Position numbers and translations under genes: made by a program
Assembly (NCBI GenBank): GCA_037157565.1
Contig: JAZHRO010000013.1
Location: forward strand, 74,517,501-74,581,500
Reading direction: 5' to 3'
DNA length: 64,000 nt
Source: Thalassia testudinum
Lineage: Eukaryota > Streptophyta > Magnoliopsida > Alismatales > Hydrocharitaceae
In this document: one piece after another, positions 22,844-34,076 of the stretch
Position numbering within the stretch: position 1 is the first letter of the stretch
Layout of the letters: every line of letters begins with the position of its first letter
Notes under the pieces: generated by a model
What the model saw: only the letters and a program-made list of their open reading frames with translations
The model's database searches: none
Told to the model about the DNA's origin: nothing

Positions 22844-23997
22844 GGCGACGCTATTTGATTTTTTTTTTGCGTTTTCGAACTTACGAATCATTTACCTCAC
22901 TTCTCTCCTTTCTTATTGTGATTGCAAGTACTTTTTTGAGAGAAGCACAAGCAGTAGATTGGAGCAAAGTACTGTTGAAGGTTCTATAAGTTATCCCCCA
23001 CCTCCCACCTATTAGTCTTCATTCCATCACGTAATAATACAAACATCAATCAACCTAGGTGTTCTTATAAACTCTAAGGTTAGTTTTGTTTGTTTGTTTG
23101 ACACCCACACCCGCCTCAACCTCCACATTTAAAAAGAAAAAAAAATCTCACAGAGGGACACAACCTCATTTGATTTTCAAACTCAATCGGTAAATCAATC
23201 TTTAGAGCCGGTACACACGTCCAAACACATAATTGAGTAGAAATCAGATTAGGTAATCACTTGTGTGCCTAATTAAGTGGTGCAACAGGCCAATTGTTTG
23301 AGTTGATTGGGCCGCACCACTTCAATTAAAATCAACTCATCAAGTAGCTGTCGCTTAGGTTCAACTCTTAGGGATTTACCAGGCACTTCACATTCTTTTA
23401 AGTTTTAAAGGAAAACATCTTTACCTGTGCTTTCAAAATCTGGTGTGCCAACAAAACTTGCTTGAAAATACCTAAAGTTGAATCCTAAAAGCTATTAAGC
23501 AAGATTTGAACCTTAAAATTCACCGCATCAAAAGTAATCTTGCTTAAAAACCACTGGTTGTGCACGTACACACACATCAATCAATCATTAAGGGCACAAC
23601 CCAGATAAACGGTCCATCACATTCCAAAGTACATTCAAACCTAGCCATAAATAAAATAGAGTAGACGTTGGCCTTAAGGATTCGACTCGCTCTTCAGAGT
23701 CTAGGATGATATTATTTTCGATTAGTCTATTTCTACTGTTCAATCTGATGTCTAGCTAGGGGAGCAGTATCAAACGATCGCGGCTGGGGGGTACACTAGG
23801 AATCAGAGGCACAAGCCAAAGGAAGAACCTTCTCCCCAGTCCCTCCTTTAACTGGTTGGATTGAACAGATAGAAGTAGATCAAATCGTTCCTTTATCTCA
23901 AGACGGGTTGTGGGAGTCTGTAGGTCTTTAGGCTAGCCTACTTAAGGACATGCTTGATTGCCTGTATTGCAGGACGCCTTTCTTCCTCCCATTTATC
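22844..23997 (+). other. Leader of element F
   Basis: Non-coding. The segment 23771-23829 (CAAACGATCGCGG ... AAGAACC) closely matches leader segments of element I (44060-44116, minus) and J (56893-56949), and is a candidate packaging or dimerisation signal. Confidence 0.6.
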
Positions 23998-25538
23998 ATG
24001 AATCCTTCCACATATTATACGTATTCCCGCTCTTTTCCTTCTGTTTTGAATTATCCTCAACATGACGATTATCCTGACTCGTACTGTAATCAACTATCAA
24101 TTAGTTGGGATAACTCGGATTGGGGATACAGTTCCGGACCTCCATGTCTAGGGTCTAACCCTGAACACTATGATTGTGATTTCTATCCTTCTCAGAGCCA
24201 CATTGATTATAGATCGTCATCCTTTCATGGACAACCTAATTCGATCTATAATCAGGAAGGATACATTGATCCTTACCCATCCTCTGATTACACTGCCTTT
24301 AGGTCATCACCACCTTTTGAACAATCCGAAATGACCTATTATCAGGAAGGGTATAACGAATCTTAATTCGTTAACTCCTCTGCACTGATCCCAAACCTGC
24401 CTAACCCTGAACCAACTCATTTGGTTTAGGGTAACCAGGTTCAAGATAAGGTTCTGGCCAACTTGAGGAATATTATACAAACTTTAGAAGTTCAGCCAAC
24501 ACCTTGCATTGAAAAATTGGAGCCCCTGATTGAAATGATTGATGATTTGCATAAGTATTTGTTGGATTGGCTCTAAGATGTTAAGGATAAGAACTCGGGT
24601 GAGTTTCTACTTAGGAAGTTAGCGAAATTGAGGATGAGATTTGTGGTTGCTTTAGTTCAGTCGTGGGATGATTCCCAGGATGAATTCCCTTCAGGAGAGC
24701 CAATGTCAGAACTCGCTCAGGCACCTATTGGGGGGGACACGTGTTATGAGACTGATCAGATTGAATTAGAGCAACCAATTAAGGATGATCTGATTTCTTC
24801 ACCTGAAATCCTTGAGCCAGGGTACGAGGAAACGTATGTCTCTATGGATCAAAAAGTGACAGATGATTTTGGGACATACATTAATACGGATCTTGATTTC
24901 TTTGATTCTAATGGTGAAGATTCAATTTGCGAAGTCTCACGCGAGTTTAGAGAATACAATTTCTGTGAGACGATTGGGCCTGAGGAATTTGATAAATCAT
25001 TTGATAGCCCAATAACTGAGGAAACTGATCTTATTAGGGCTCACATTACGAATCCAGAATCGCATTTTCTGGATGATTCAATCCAATGCCCTGATTGTCA
25101 GTTACACCCCATTGAGCTTATCGATGATTCTGCTTTTGAGATAAGTAGGCCTACGTCAATTCTAATTCAGCCACATGTTTTACACTTGGAAATTTCAGAC
25201 GGGGTGATTAATATGCAGGAGGTCCCGGAATTTGACATTCTGAATGAGGAGGATAGGAGTTGGGAAATTTTGATTTGGGAAGCAAATTCCGGAGGAAATA
25301 GAAGACTGAGTTGAAGGGTCCAATTAAGCAGAAACCATCAAACCAAGACCCTTATGACATTTATTCTGAGGATGCCCAACCCAAGCACACATTCATTGAT
25401 TATCCTTTGGAGCTTGAATTTTCTGTAACCCGACTTTTTGGTCTTGGGTTGCATCCTCATAAATCGCAGGCCCGACCCCGCTTGCATACTGATTTTAGGT
25501 TTTGGGTAATTTTTATCCGGAACCTGAGATATTCTTGA
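23998..25538 (+). pseudogene. Unknown ORF of element F, broken by three stops and one frameshift
   Basis: The frame from the ATG at 23998 is continuous to 25314 except for in-frame stops at 24364, 24427 and 24574. After a frame change near 25300 it continues open to 25538. The undamaged protein would have been about 510 residues. The N-terminal 120 residues are rich in Tyr, Ser, Pro and Asp with repeated Y..EGY and YDPYPSS-like words. A short Leu-rich, helix-like segment around the stops follows. The second half is strongly acidic (many Asp and Glu, few Lys). The tail is basic. I recognise no gag capsid block, zinc knuckle, protease, RT or integrase motif. The ATG at 23950 is also possible, but 23998 sits where gag begins relative to the leader in element J. 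Function unknown; a divergent structural (gag-like) or regulatory protein are both possible. Confidence 0.65.
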
Positions 25539-25675
25539 TTATGGGGTATGGGTTTGCACCACAATTTGGTCAACATCTGTGGACCTCTGCTGGCAGGTCA
25601 GAGGTTTCATCTTTTTATTCTGATTCTGACATGCACCTGTGAATTCTTTATTTCTCTTCTTTGTATAGTGTGCCT

Positions 25676-26417
25676 AGCTGAAGGCACTAAATTCAACACG
25701 TATATAGTTCTTTTTAGTTTTTATCTCAGAGCGGACCTGACATTCATGTGATTCAGGTGCTTTCTACTCTATTCCACTCTGTTTTATGTCTTTTTAATAC
25801 AATGAGGACATTGCATTAGATAGGCATGGAGGGGGGATATTCATCTCTGAATTTATTCGTCAGCTCCGAAGATTTGTTTTATTTTCTTTTATATAAAAAA
25901 AATTGGAATTAGGAAAGGGAACTTGGGTTTAAGAAAAATTTCAATCTTAAGAAATACTACATTATGATCTGAACACAAAAACCCTTCATGTCTTTGAACT
26001 TAATCAGCTCGTGTATCAACTAAAATGTGGATTTGTTTTTCGAGTAGCTGAAGGCACTAAATTCAGCACGTATATAGTTCTTTTTAGTTTTTATCTCGGA
26101 GCGGACCTGACATTCATGCAATTCAGGTGCTTTCTACTCTATTCCACTATGTTTTATGTCTTTTTAATACAATGAGGACATTGCATTAGATAGGCATGGA
26201 GGGGTGGATATTCATCTCTGAATTTATTCGTCAGCTCCGTAGATTTGTTTTATTTTCTTTTATATAAAAAAAAATTGGAATTAGGAAAGGGAACTTGGGT
26301 TTAAGAAAAATTTCAATCATAGGAAATACTACATTATAATCTGAACACAAAAGCCCATCATGTCTTTGGACTTAATCAGCTCATGTATCCACTAAAATGT
26401 GGATTTGTTTTTCGAGT
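25676..26417 (+). repeat. Tandem duplication, two copies of about 370 bp
   Basis: The copies at 25676-26045 and 26046-26417 begin AGCTGAAGGCACTAAATTCA and end TTTTTCGAGT. They differ at only a few positions by eye. Each contains GAGGACATTG and a GGCATGGAGGGG tract, so the internal polypurine-like tract is doubled. Confidence 0.9.
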
Positions 26418-26601
26418 CCTTGCCATCTTAATTCTATTGTAATTGGAGTAAATAAGTTTGGTGATAAGTAAACGACTTATCAACCCGCCCTCTGATTTGA
26501 GGGAATTTTGAGTTTTAAGCATCTACACACTATCTTGTCATTGACTCGTTAATTGGTGGTTCTAACGGAAATTGGGTAGCTAATGAACCTTCTAGGGTGA
26601 T

Positions 26602-26844
26602 ATGGCTGGCAAGTTATCGAGGGTAACAGCTCATAGGTAGGTTGTCTAGAACCCAGTCACAGGACCTTTCTCTTGTTGCTGCCTTTAGGTAAATCTTAGA
26701 CCAAGGAAGCCACCTACTTAAAAAAAAAAGAGTAAAAAGAAAAGGAGAAAAGAAAAAAAAAGAAATAAGTCACACTTCGCCGCACGAGTATGGCTAGTAA
26801 GTTGTCGGTGGTAACAGCTCATCGACCGGTTGTCCAGAACCCAG
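26602..26844 (+). repeat. Pair of 55-bp direct repeats in the F 3' UTR
   Basis: Copy 1 at 26602-26656 and copy 2 at 26790-26844 share ATGGCT..(C/T)AAGTT.TCG..GGTAACAGCTCAT and GGTTGTC.AGAACCCAG. An equivalent pair is in element I (37424-37478 and 37563-37618, minus strand). Confidence 0.75.
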
Positions 26845-27399
26845 CTCAATAAATGTACTGAAAATTCCCAAAACACTTAGGAAGAAGCGGAGAAGTAGAA
26901 TAAATCGAGGAGATATACACTGGATTCACCCTTGTGTTGACCCCGTAAAAATAAAAGTAGGGAGAAAGCTATCGGTTGTAAATATACACCTTTAGGTAGA
27001 ATTTTCTTTTTAAGGTCACCTAGAGGCGTAGAAATTCGAAGTCCATTTTTAACTGGCAATCAACGAGTCTATCACATTCACAATAAGATGCTTAGAACTT
27101 AGGGTTCTCATCAAATTTTGGATGACTTGAATAGCTGTAAAAAGCCACTCCTAAACCCTAAAACTTGAAAATTAAAAAAAAATAGAAAAGAAGAAAAAGA
27201 GAAAAAGAAAATTTTCTTTGAATAAGGCGGGGGCTTGAGGCGGTCTACATTTTGGCAGATATCCGGGCACTGTTGTGTCTTTGAAAGTTCAGATCCTAAG
27301 TAAATATTTTATTAATGATTGAAAATAACTCATGCCCAAATAATCCAACCTGATTTCTTTATAAATAGCATGTAGTTTTTGCTAGGGACTAGCAAAAGA

Positions 27400-27413
27400 T
27401 AGGCATGGGGGTG
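27400..27413 (+). promoter_or_regulatory. 3' polypurine tract of element F
   Basis: The purine-rich AGGCATGGGGGTG lies directly before the 3' LTR. Confidence 0.8.
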
Positions 27414-28859
27414 TGATGTAAACATGTTTAAATTACATAAGATGTCTATTTATGCATGTTCTTAAGCATAGAATTGCATTGCATACTATAAATATTGCAT
27501 AACATGCATCATCTTGCATTTAAATTAGTTTGAATAAAATGGAGGTTAATTGTCTCATTTTATGTTCAGGGACAGGGTAAAATTTTTATTGGGGCCTCGG
27601 ATGAAAGATCTAATCGTATAGATGTATAGGGCGACGATTGGAGTTCAACGACTCCAAGATCGCCCTAATCAGACATCTGTAGCATCAGATAGAGACCAGA
27701 GAACCCTAGAAGATCAAGGGCCAAGATGGTGTGAATCTGCACTTCAAACAACAAATCCGACCGCACGGATGGATTCGGATCGACAATCGCAGCCTAACGA
27801 CACTAAAATCGACTCAATCCGACAACCGTGGCACCATTTACATCATCCAGAAGATGGACGGCCTAGATGGCACCACGTGGCTCCATCTTGGCCGCCCAAC
27901 CGGCCATTACACCCGCCCGCCCTCTCTTCTTCGACGATTCTTCGCTGTTGGATGCGCATCCAACGGTTGTGGATGCGCGAGCACGAATTGAAAGCGCGAC
28001 ACAAACGCGCTTGTAGCGCGTTGGTCGAACGCATTTTCACGAAGTGCGGGCGAGCATTCGAATCGCAGCGAGCGGGCGCAAGGAGCGTTGGATCATCATA
28101 AGTCAGCTGCAGGCGCTCAATAGTGCCCACACGCTATTGCATGCTCGTGCCTCACGTGAGATCAGACGTGGAGCATGCGATGCGAAGGCGCGGCGAAGGG
28201 CGAGTTAAGTCGTCCGATCTCACGATCGAACGGCTAAGATGTGAGATCGGACGGCTAAGATTTGTAGATTGTGAACACGTGTTTCATGCGTGAGCAGGCG
28301 AGCAGGTGCGCGCGCTCCGGCCCACTACACCCACGATGGGGCTTTAGCGACGGTTTTATCCGTCACTAAAGACCCCTTATTTAATGTTTTGAGATTTAAA
28401 TGACCAAATTGTCCTCACTCCTTGCAACTATAAACGGAGACCCCCTCCACACGAAATTCTCATCCCTTCCTTCTCTTCTCTCCCTCTCCAAAGCTCAAGA
28501 GAAGCTTGTCCCACACCCGGGATGCTTCTCGCGAGATAAAGTCAAATTTTCGTCCCCCTTTCGAAAGCAGATCCCACGATGACGACGACGTGCTGCCCCA
28601 TTCCCGTTCTTCTCGCTTTGTCCTGCTTCGTCCTGCTCCGTTTCCCGTCGTCCAGGCATCGTCTCCTCCGGCTCGTCCTCCAAGCAACCGTCAAGGAGGA
28701 TAATTCTCTCTCCATTCCTTTTAATCTTTTTAGAGTAGATTTACTGCTTTCTAGTGTAATCGTTTTCTGCTTTCTAGTCATAATGTTTAGTGTAATGAAC
28801 AATCTCGTTGTTAATGAATTCCATGTTCATTCTACATCTCTTTTTGGTTTTTGTTTGTA

Positions 28860-28895
<36 letters not shown>

Positions 28896-29118
28896 TTTTA
28901 TTGTAAATAGGTAGATAGTTTCTAATCAATTATTCTGTTTCGTAACAAATAAAACAACACATATTTTTTAAATTAAACATCCGCCTCCCTGAGTTCAACC
29001 CGGGATTTCTATTCCGGTATAAATTTTATTTGTTGAACACGAGTTCTTCGCTTTCATACTACGATGACAAGTTTTTCAAAACCAAACACGTTAGCATAGT
29101 GTACTTGTCGGCTCAACA
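27414..29118 (+). repeat. 3' LTR of element F
   Basis: 1705 bp, clearly homologous to the 5' LTR over its whole length. It differs by scattered substitutions, a short duplication near 28240 (the 'gatcggacggctaaga' motif twice) and expansion of a CT microsatellite (28864-28892). The tRNA-like boxes and TATA region are kept. Confidence 0.9.
28864..28892 (+). repeat. (CT)n microsatellite
   Basis: About 14 CT dinucleotides. The 5' LTR has only a short CTCTCTCT at the same place, so the expansion occurred after insertion. Confidence 0.9.
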
Positions 29119-29123
29119 TCATC
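29119..29123. repeat. Target site duplication of element F, right copy
   Basis: TCATC. Confidence 0.85.
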
Positions 29124-31433
29124 CACTGTTGAAACCTTACAAGTTTAATCTCACCATTACGGTGATTTGATCCACTCAATGCCTACTTAAACACCTCACC
29201 TAAGCAGGCGCACGCTGATCAGCTCCTCTCCTATATCTTTTGAGTTGATCCCTTCCTCCCTTCGGTTTCTTCTCCTTAACACTCCCCTGCCTCCATTGCT
29301 ACTAGTGATGAAGAGTCACTTCTTCCACTCTCCTTGCCGTTAGAGATCGCGTAACACCTAAGGGCGACCCAAAGCTCCACTAGTGGGCTTTCCCCTCCAC
29401 CGGAGTCTTCTTCCTCCATTCTTCCTCTTTATCCACCAAGTGGAGATCTCAAGGTCCCGTTCTTCCACTTAGATTAGGATCTCCTACTTTGTAGGATAAT
29501 TGTAGTAATTGTTAGTGTAGTGTAAATCAGTTAGGAGTAGTTTAGATAGCAAATTTACTGATTGATTGGTTAAATCAGGAGTAAAATAGATTAGTATCGA
29601 TCTCGCCCTCTCTGATTAATTTAGATCAGAGAGATGTTTTTCCACCTTCATTTCAATGCATTGATCTTCCTCTACACCTCACCATCCACTTTCTGATTTT
29701 CCCTCGCATTTTAATCACTGTTCACCCCTCATCAAGGCCTAATTCAGATATGGAAGTTTTGGGTTCTAGATCTGAATTCGTGCCTAAAATTCACCTCGGA
29801 GGTCTCCCATTCACTCCCTACATTCACAAAGACCCCCCAATCTGGTTTTACTTGAATTGATTCGCTCGATTCTTTCAGATTTGGATTTCACACCCAATTT
29901 TATGATTTGCAGTCAATTTGGTTTTAAATGGATTTAATTGAGCAATTAGCATTTTCAATCACTCAATTGGGTGCAATGCAATGAATCAAAGGTGTTTTGA
30001 TTTGGTTTTTAATTTTCAGATGAGCATAGGCCTAAATTGAGTTGCATTTTGGGTAGCTTGACAAAGAATAATCAGTGGTACTGATTGGAGGTTGAATAAG
30101 GACCTAAGTGATTTTGAAATGATCACTAGATTACCTTGAACACCAATCAATGGTGTTCAAGAAGACCAAATGATCTAATCAGTAATTAAATTAAAGTGAA
30201 AGCCCAAAACAGGGCAACATGGTCTTTTGAATGCAAAAATCTTTTAATCTGATTTTAGGGTTTAACTAAGGTATTTGAGCATTTTAAAGAAGTTCTGGAG
30301 GGTTTTGAAATGATTTCAAATACCTAATGTGATCATTTCCCTCTATATTGTTTATAATGTAGAGTGAAGATCATCTTAGGGTCTTTAGAGATTTTTAAAG
30401 AGTGTGAGTTGATTCTATGGATTTCAGGCTTTCAAAAATGTTTTACACTGACTATCAAGTGGTTCTTGGTGGATTTGAGCATAAATATTGGTTTTCAATG
30501 GAATTTGGATGAGTTTATTTGCTTTAGATCAGACCTTTTCAGGTCTGATCTATTGTTATTTCAATGAAAACAAGCAATCATTAGCTACTGGATTTGAGTA
30601 GCAGCAAGCACATGAGTTGCCACTACTCTTTAAGCCGTTTGATTTGGAAAGAAACAGCAACACCGGTAGCTCTTAGTTGCTAAATTCACAGCAGCAATAG
30701 TAGCTCTTGGCTACTGAATAGCAGTAGTATTGGCTGCTGAGATCTCAAGCATAACTACAATAGCAGCCACTGTTATGACTGATCTAAAGAGATTTCGAGC
30801 TGGGTTTAATGTGTAAAGTGAGCTAGCATGTGCATAATGTTAGAACATTGTTTATAAGCATTCATGTATAAAGTTGACTTTAAATCTATTTTGAATTGCT
30901 TGTAGAACATATTTAGATTCCTTTGTCAGGAACATTCAAATGGTCATAACTATCCAACATGTGAATTTAATGAAAATTAAGATGAAAATCATGTTTAAAT
31001 GTCTAAAAATCTTCCATGTGATGTGTTGAATGTGTTTGAGTGCTTAAACCACTTCTTCAGCCTTTGAAACACTCTCAGAGACCTTAAGTTCCATGGTTAA
31101 ATTCCATTTAGGCTACTTTTGGGTGAAATTTGTAAATAAATTAAAATAATAAAAATCACAAAAGAATAAAATAAACCTATCTTGAGTAAGATTAGATATT
31201 TCTTTAAGAGTATACAAAGTTGCAAAGTATTCCGAACCCCTGACTTGGTAAAACATACCAATCGACAGTTTGATATACTTTGAAACCTAATAAAAGAACC
31301 AAGTTCAAAAATCACAAAAAGAAATTCTTCTCCTCTCATTCCACCCCCTCTCTCTTCTCCTATCTCTATTATGCACGAAAACACCATAAAAATATGAAAA
31401 AACTAAAAATTTCATAAAAATACAATGTATATA
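29124..31433. other. Unassigned stretch
   Basis: No ORF of substance. The first 500 bases have a C/T-rich then 'gtaattgttagtgtagtgtaa' texture like an LTR R-U5 region, but no boundary was found. Around 30590-30780 there are loose repeats of AGCAGCAA and TAGCTCTTGGCTACT-type words. The rest is AT-rich. Confidence 0.3.
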
Positions 31434-31438
31434 GTATT
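31434..31438. repeat. Target site duplication of solo LTR H, left copy
   Basis: GTATT, repeated at 34072-34076. Confidence 0.8.
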
Positions 31439-34071
31439 TGTTACGACTCGATTCCCGGATCCCTACCAGACCCGAGATCGGCTCGCCTCGACTAATCCCA
31501 AGACCCAATTGTTTAGCAAGAAATAACCAAAAGCAAGAAAGTAAACCACATTCACATATGCAATATAACTAAGCAGAAGAAACGTACAAAGCAGTAAATG
31601 AAAGTAAATCTACTGTTTCAGTACATACCTCCACAACAACAAAAACAACGAAAAGCGGAAGTAAACAGTAGAGAGAAACAGTAACTAAAGATCCAATACT
31701 TACTACAACAGTAAAGGAACAAAAAGGAAGTGCTGAAAAACTACAGCTGGGCTCAACTGGGCCCAGCACCCTCCGCAGCCAGAAGCTCGGGGTGCTCAAC
31801 TCCGGATCCTAAACAGTATTATGAAAAGATAGAATCAGCGAACTCTAAGTAGAGTGGTATCTATATTATCTAAAAACAGTAAAAAGCAACAGGTTTAATT
31901 CTCATATCTATTTATCTGTTTTATATGTATTTCCGTTTCACCCATTTCTCTCAAACATCCAGATATTCTTGATCTTACATGTTCCTCATGGGAACGATCT
32001 TGATTGCAGTCTTTTCCGTAGAGTAGAAGGTACACGTGGTGCTCTCCTAGTTGGGAGAGTCCCCCGTGGTAGTCCTACACCTGGTCAACCACCTCGAGGT
32101 CACTATCAAGACGTAGTGGTGACTATGGCACGCGTGATAAGCGCAAGGGTAGCTACCCCGCACTGACACGCGATCAGTCGTTTCTGCTAGCGGGTACGCC
32201 CAAAGTACAACATGGAACAGTCTAGGGCCTTGCCTTCTCAGAACGGGAGTCTCACCCCTCAGAACCAAATAGGGGTCTCGCCCCTCCATAGTCCGCACAC
32301 CCTCGTCTGATTATCCCGGTTTGCCCAGAGGGCCCAACAAGTCGGTGTACGTTGGCTAGCTGAACCCTGGGCCTTGTGGGGTGGCTAGCTCTCTCCCTAC
32401 ACTAGTAGCTTGCCTCGGTACCGCGTACACGAGAGCCAACAGGAGTCGGTGTAGGGTGGTCAATCCTAACCCCGGGTCTCAACCCAAGGGAGGCTAACTC
32501 CGCTCTACACAAAAAGGGGACAGTGGCTCTCCTTGGTACCACATACTCAAGGACCAGCACACTTCCCGTCTACATTCTAGGTTTCCATCTATCCACAAGA
32601 GTTCTACTCCTACTTTCCCATAGGGTTCATGCTTATGTTCACATCATTTATTCCAATCCAGATTTCACCATTCATAATTTATCTCTCAAGCATATACAGG
32701 CAGCTCGTGTTTCCATAATTTGATATATGCAACTGTTGATTTCACAGGTAATTGTTCATTAATTATAGGCAGCTCATATTCTAACAGGCAACTCACAATT
32801 ATGATACAGGCAATTGCTAGCAGTTTATCTCAATCATGCATGCAAGTACATTATATAGCATAACGGTTCATTCATTTCTCTAACCTAGGGTTCATGCCAC
32901 ATCCTAAGGTTCCACTTGGCTATTTCCACAAGCATATTCTTATTTAAATATTATTAACAGAATTAACCACTCTACCAGGCAACATGGGAGTAATGGGGGC
33001 TAGAACCGCAGACCCAGGTGTCTCTGCGAGCCTCAAACACGCAGCAGGCCGAAACCCTATACCAGGGAATACATCACAAAAGGAGAGTTCAGAACAGTGT
33101 ACAAAGGACTCTAGTACGTAGAGGAACTCACGAGGAAAATACACGTATTTCATTTATGTAAAATGGACCCCGATCAGACCCCAAACGGGTCAAAAACATG
33201 CACGCTGTTCAAAATTAGACGTCTAGGGATACTCCCAGATGTCTCAGAAGGTGCTAGATCCTTACCTTAAGTCCCTGCGGTGTCCTCAGACGTCCAGGAA
33301 TTCTCTGCGATCGTCTGAAGGTAGTTCCAGACGTCGGACAATGCCTCTGGTTGTCTGGATGCACTTCCGGACGTCTGGTGATCTGATCAGACGTCCAAAA
33401 GTGCGGCGTCTGTGCTCCTTCCCAAGGTTGCACCTGCATACGACAACGTAGGCACGATCAGCCAAAAAATATCCCTGCGCTGTGATATGCATGGCGCAGG
33501 GAGATACGTACCTTCGCGATAAATGAGCTTTCAGATGTCTGGCCTTAGCTCCATACGTCCAGGTACTCCGTCAATCGTCTGGACTCCACTTCAGAAGTTT
33601 GATACTGGAAAACTTCCAGTATCAGGAACTCCTTCCAGTGCTCTCCACTCGCTCCACCTCGCGTCACTGCAGCTCCAGCCGCTACAGAGGGTCGGGAGGT
33701 TGCCTCCCCGAGCTCTCTCCTCCTCCCGCACATGCCTGCGGCGGCCGTGCGAGCTCCTCCGAGCTTCCATTGAAGCTCCCCGACCTCGGCCTCCTCCTCC
33801 TCCCGCGCTCTCCTCCTCTTGCCCCCTCTTGCTCTCCCTCGCACAGCACTGAAGGTGGTGGTGGTTGGTGTGTGGAGTGGAGAGATGGGAGGGGGGTTAG
33901 GGTTTGGGAAGAAAAGGAAGGGAGAGAGGAGAAGAGGGTCCTGCACGCCACCTGCGCGCAGGGCACAGTGTGTGTACAAAATTTTCATTTTCAGACGATT
34001 GAGAAAGGGTCTAGACATCTGACTGAAACTCCAGACGTCTTAACAGGCTAAAAGTGTGATGAGTCATTACA
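31439..34071 (-). repeat. Solo LTR H, Tekay/Del-type chromovirus family
   Basis: A 2.63-kb unit starting TGTTACGACTCG and ending GTCATTACA on the plus strand, flanked by perfect GTATT duplications. It is the reverse complement of solo LTR C in overall order: T/A-rich tail, TACC/GGTACC-rich imperfect repeats, then the CAGACGTCTG-rich and GC-rich head. The duplication shows it arose from a normal integration followed by LTR-LTR recombination. The TATA box of copies C and L appears lost. Internal ORFs (33523-34051 and others) lie in GC-rich LTR DNA and are not genes. Confidence 0.9.
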
Positions 34072-34076
34072 GTATT
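34072..34076. repeat. Target site duplication of solo LTR H, right copy
   Basis: GTATT. Confidence 0.8.

Larger units (their letters stand above)
25539..27399 (+). other. 3' UTR of element F
   Basis: Non-coding, AT-rich, homologous to the 3' UTR of element I (36861-38164, minus) and element B. It contains a 370-bp tandem duplication, two internal polypurine-like tracts, and two 55-bp direct repeats (26602-26656 and 26790-26844). Confidence 0.7.
21153..29118 (+). mobile_element. Element F: complete non-autonomous Athila-related LTR retrotransposon with its own ORF
   Basis: Two LTRs of about 1.7 kb in direct orientation both start TGATGTAAACATG and end GGCTCAACA, with a perfect 5-bp duplication TCATC outside. 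Inside are a tRNA-Asp primer site 3 bases after the 5' LTR, a leader sharing a block with elements I and J, a single broken ORF (23998-25538) unlike gag or pol, and a 3' UTR homologous to those of elements B and I. A polypurine tract abuts the 3' LTR. The internal region is only 4.6 kb and has no protease, RT, RNase H or integrase. It therefore depended on a partner, most likely an Athila-like element with similar cis signals. Confidence 0.9.

Noticed and set aside
31097..31799. Hydrophobic minus-strand ORFs near 31100-31800
   Set aside because: AT-rich DNA and the T-rich tail of solo LTR H; no family resemblance.
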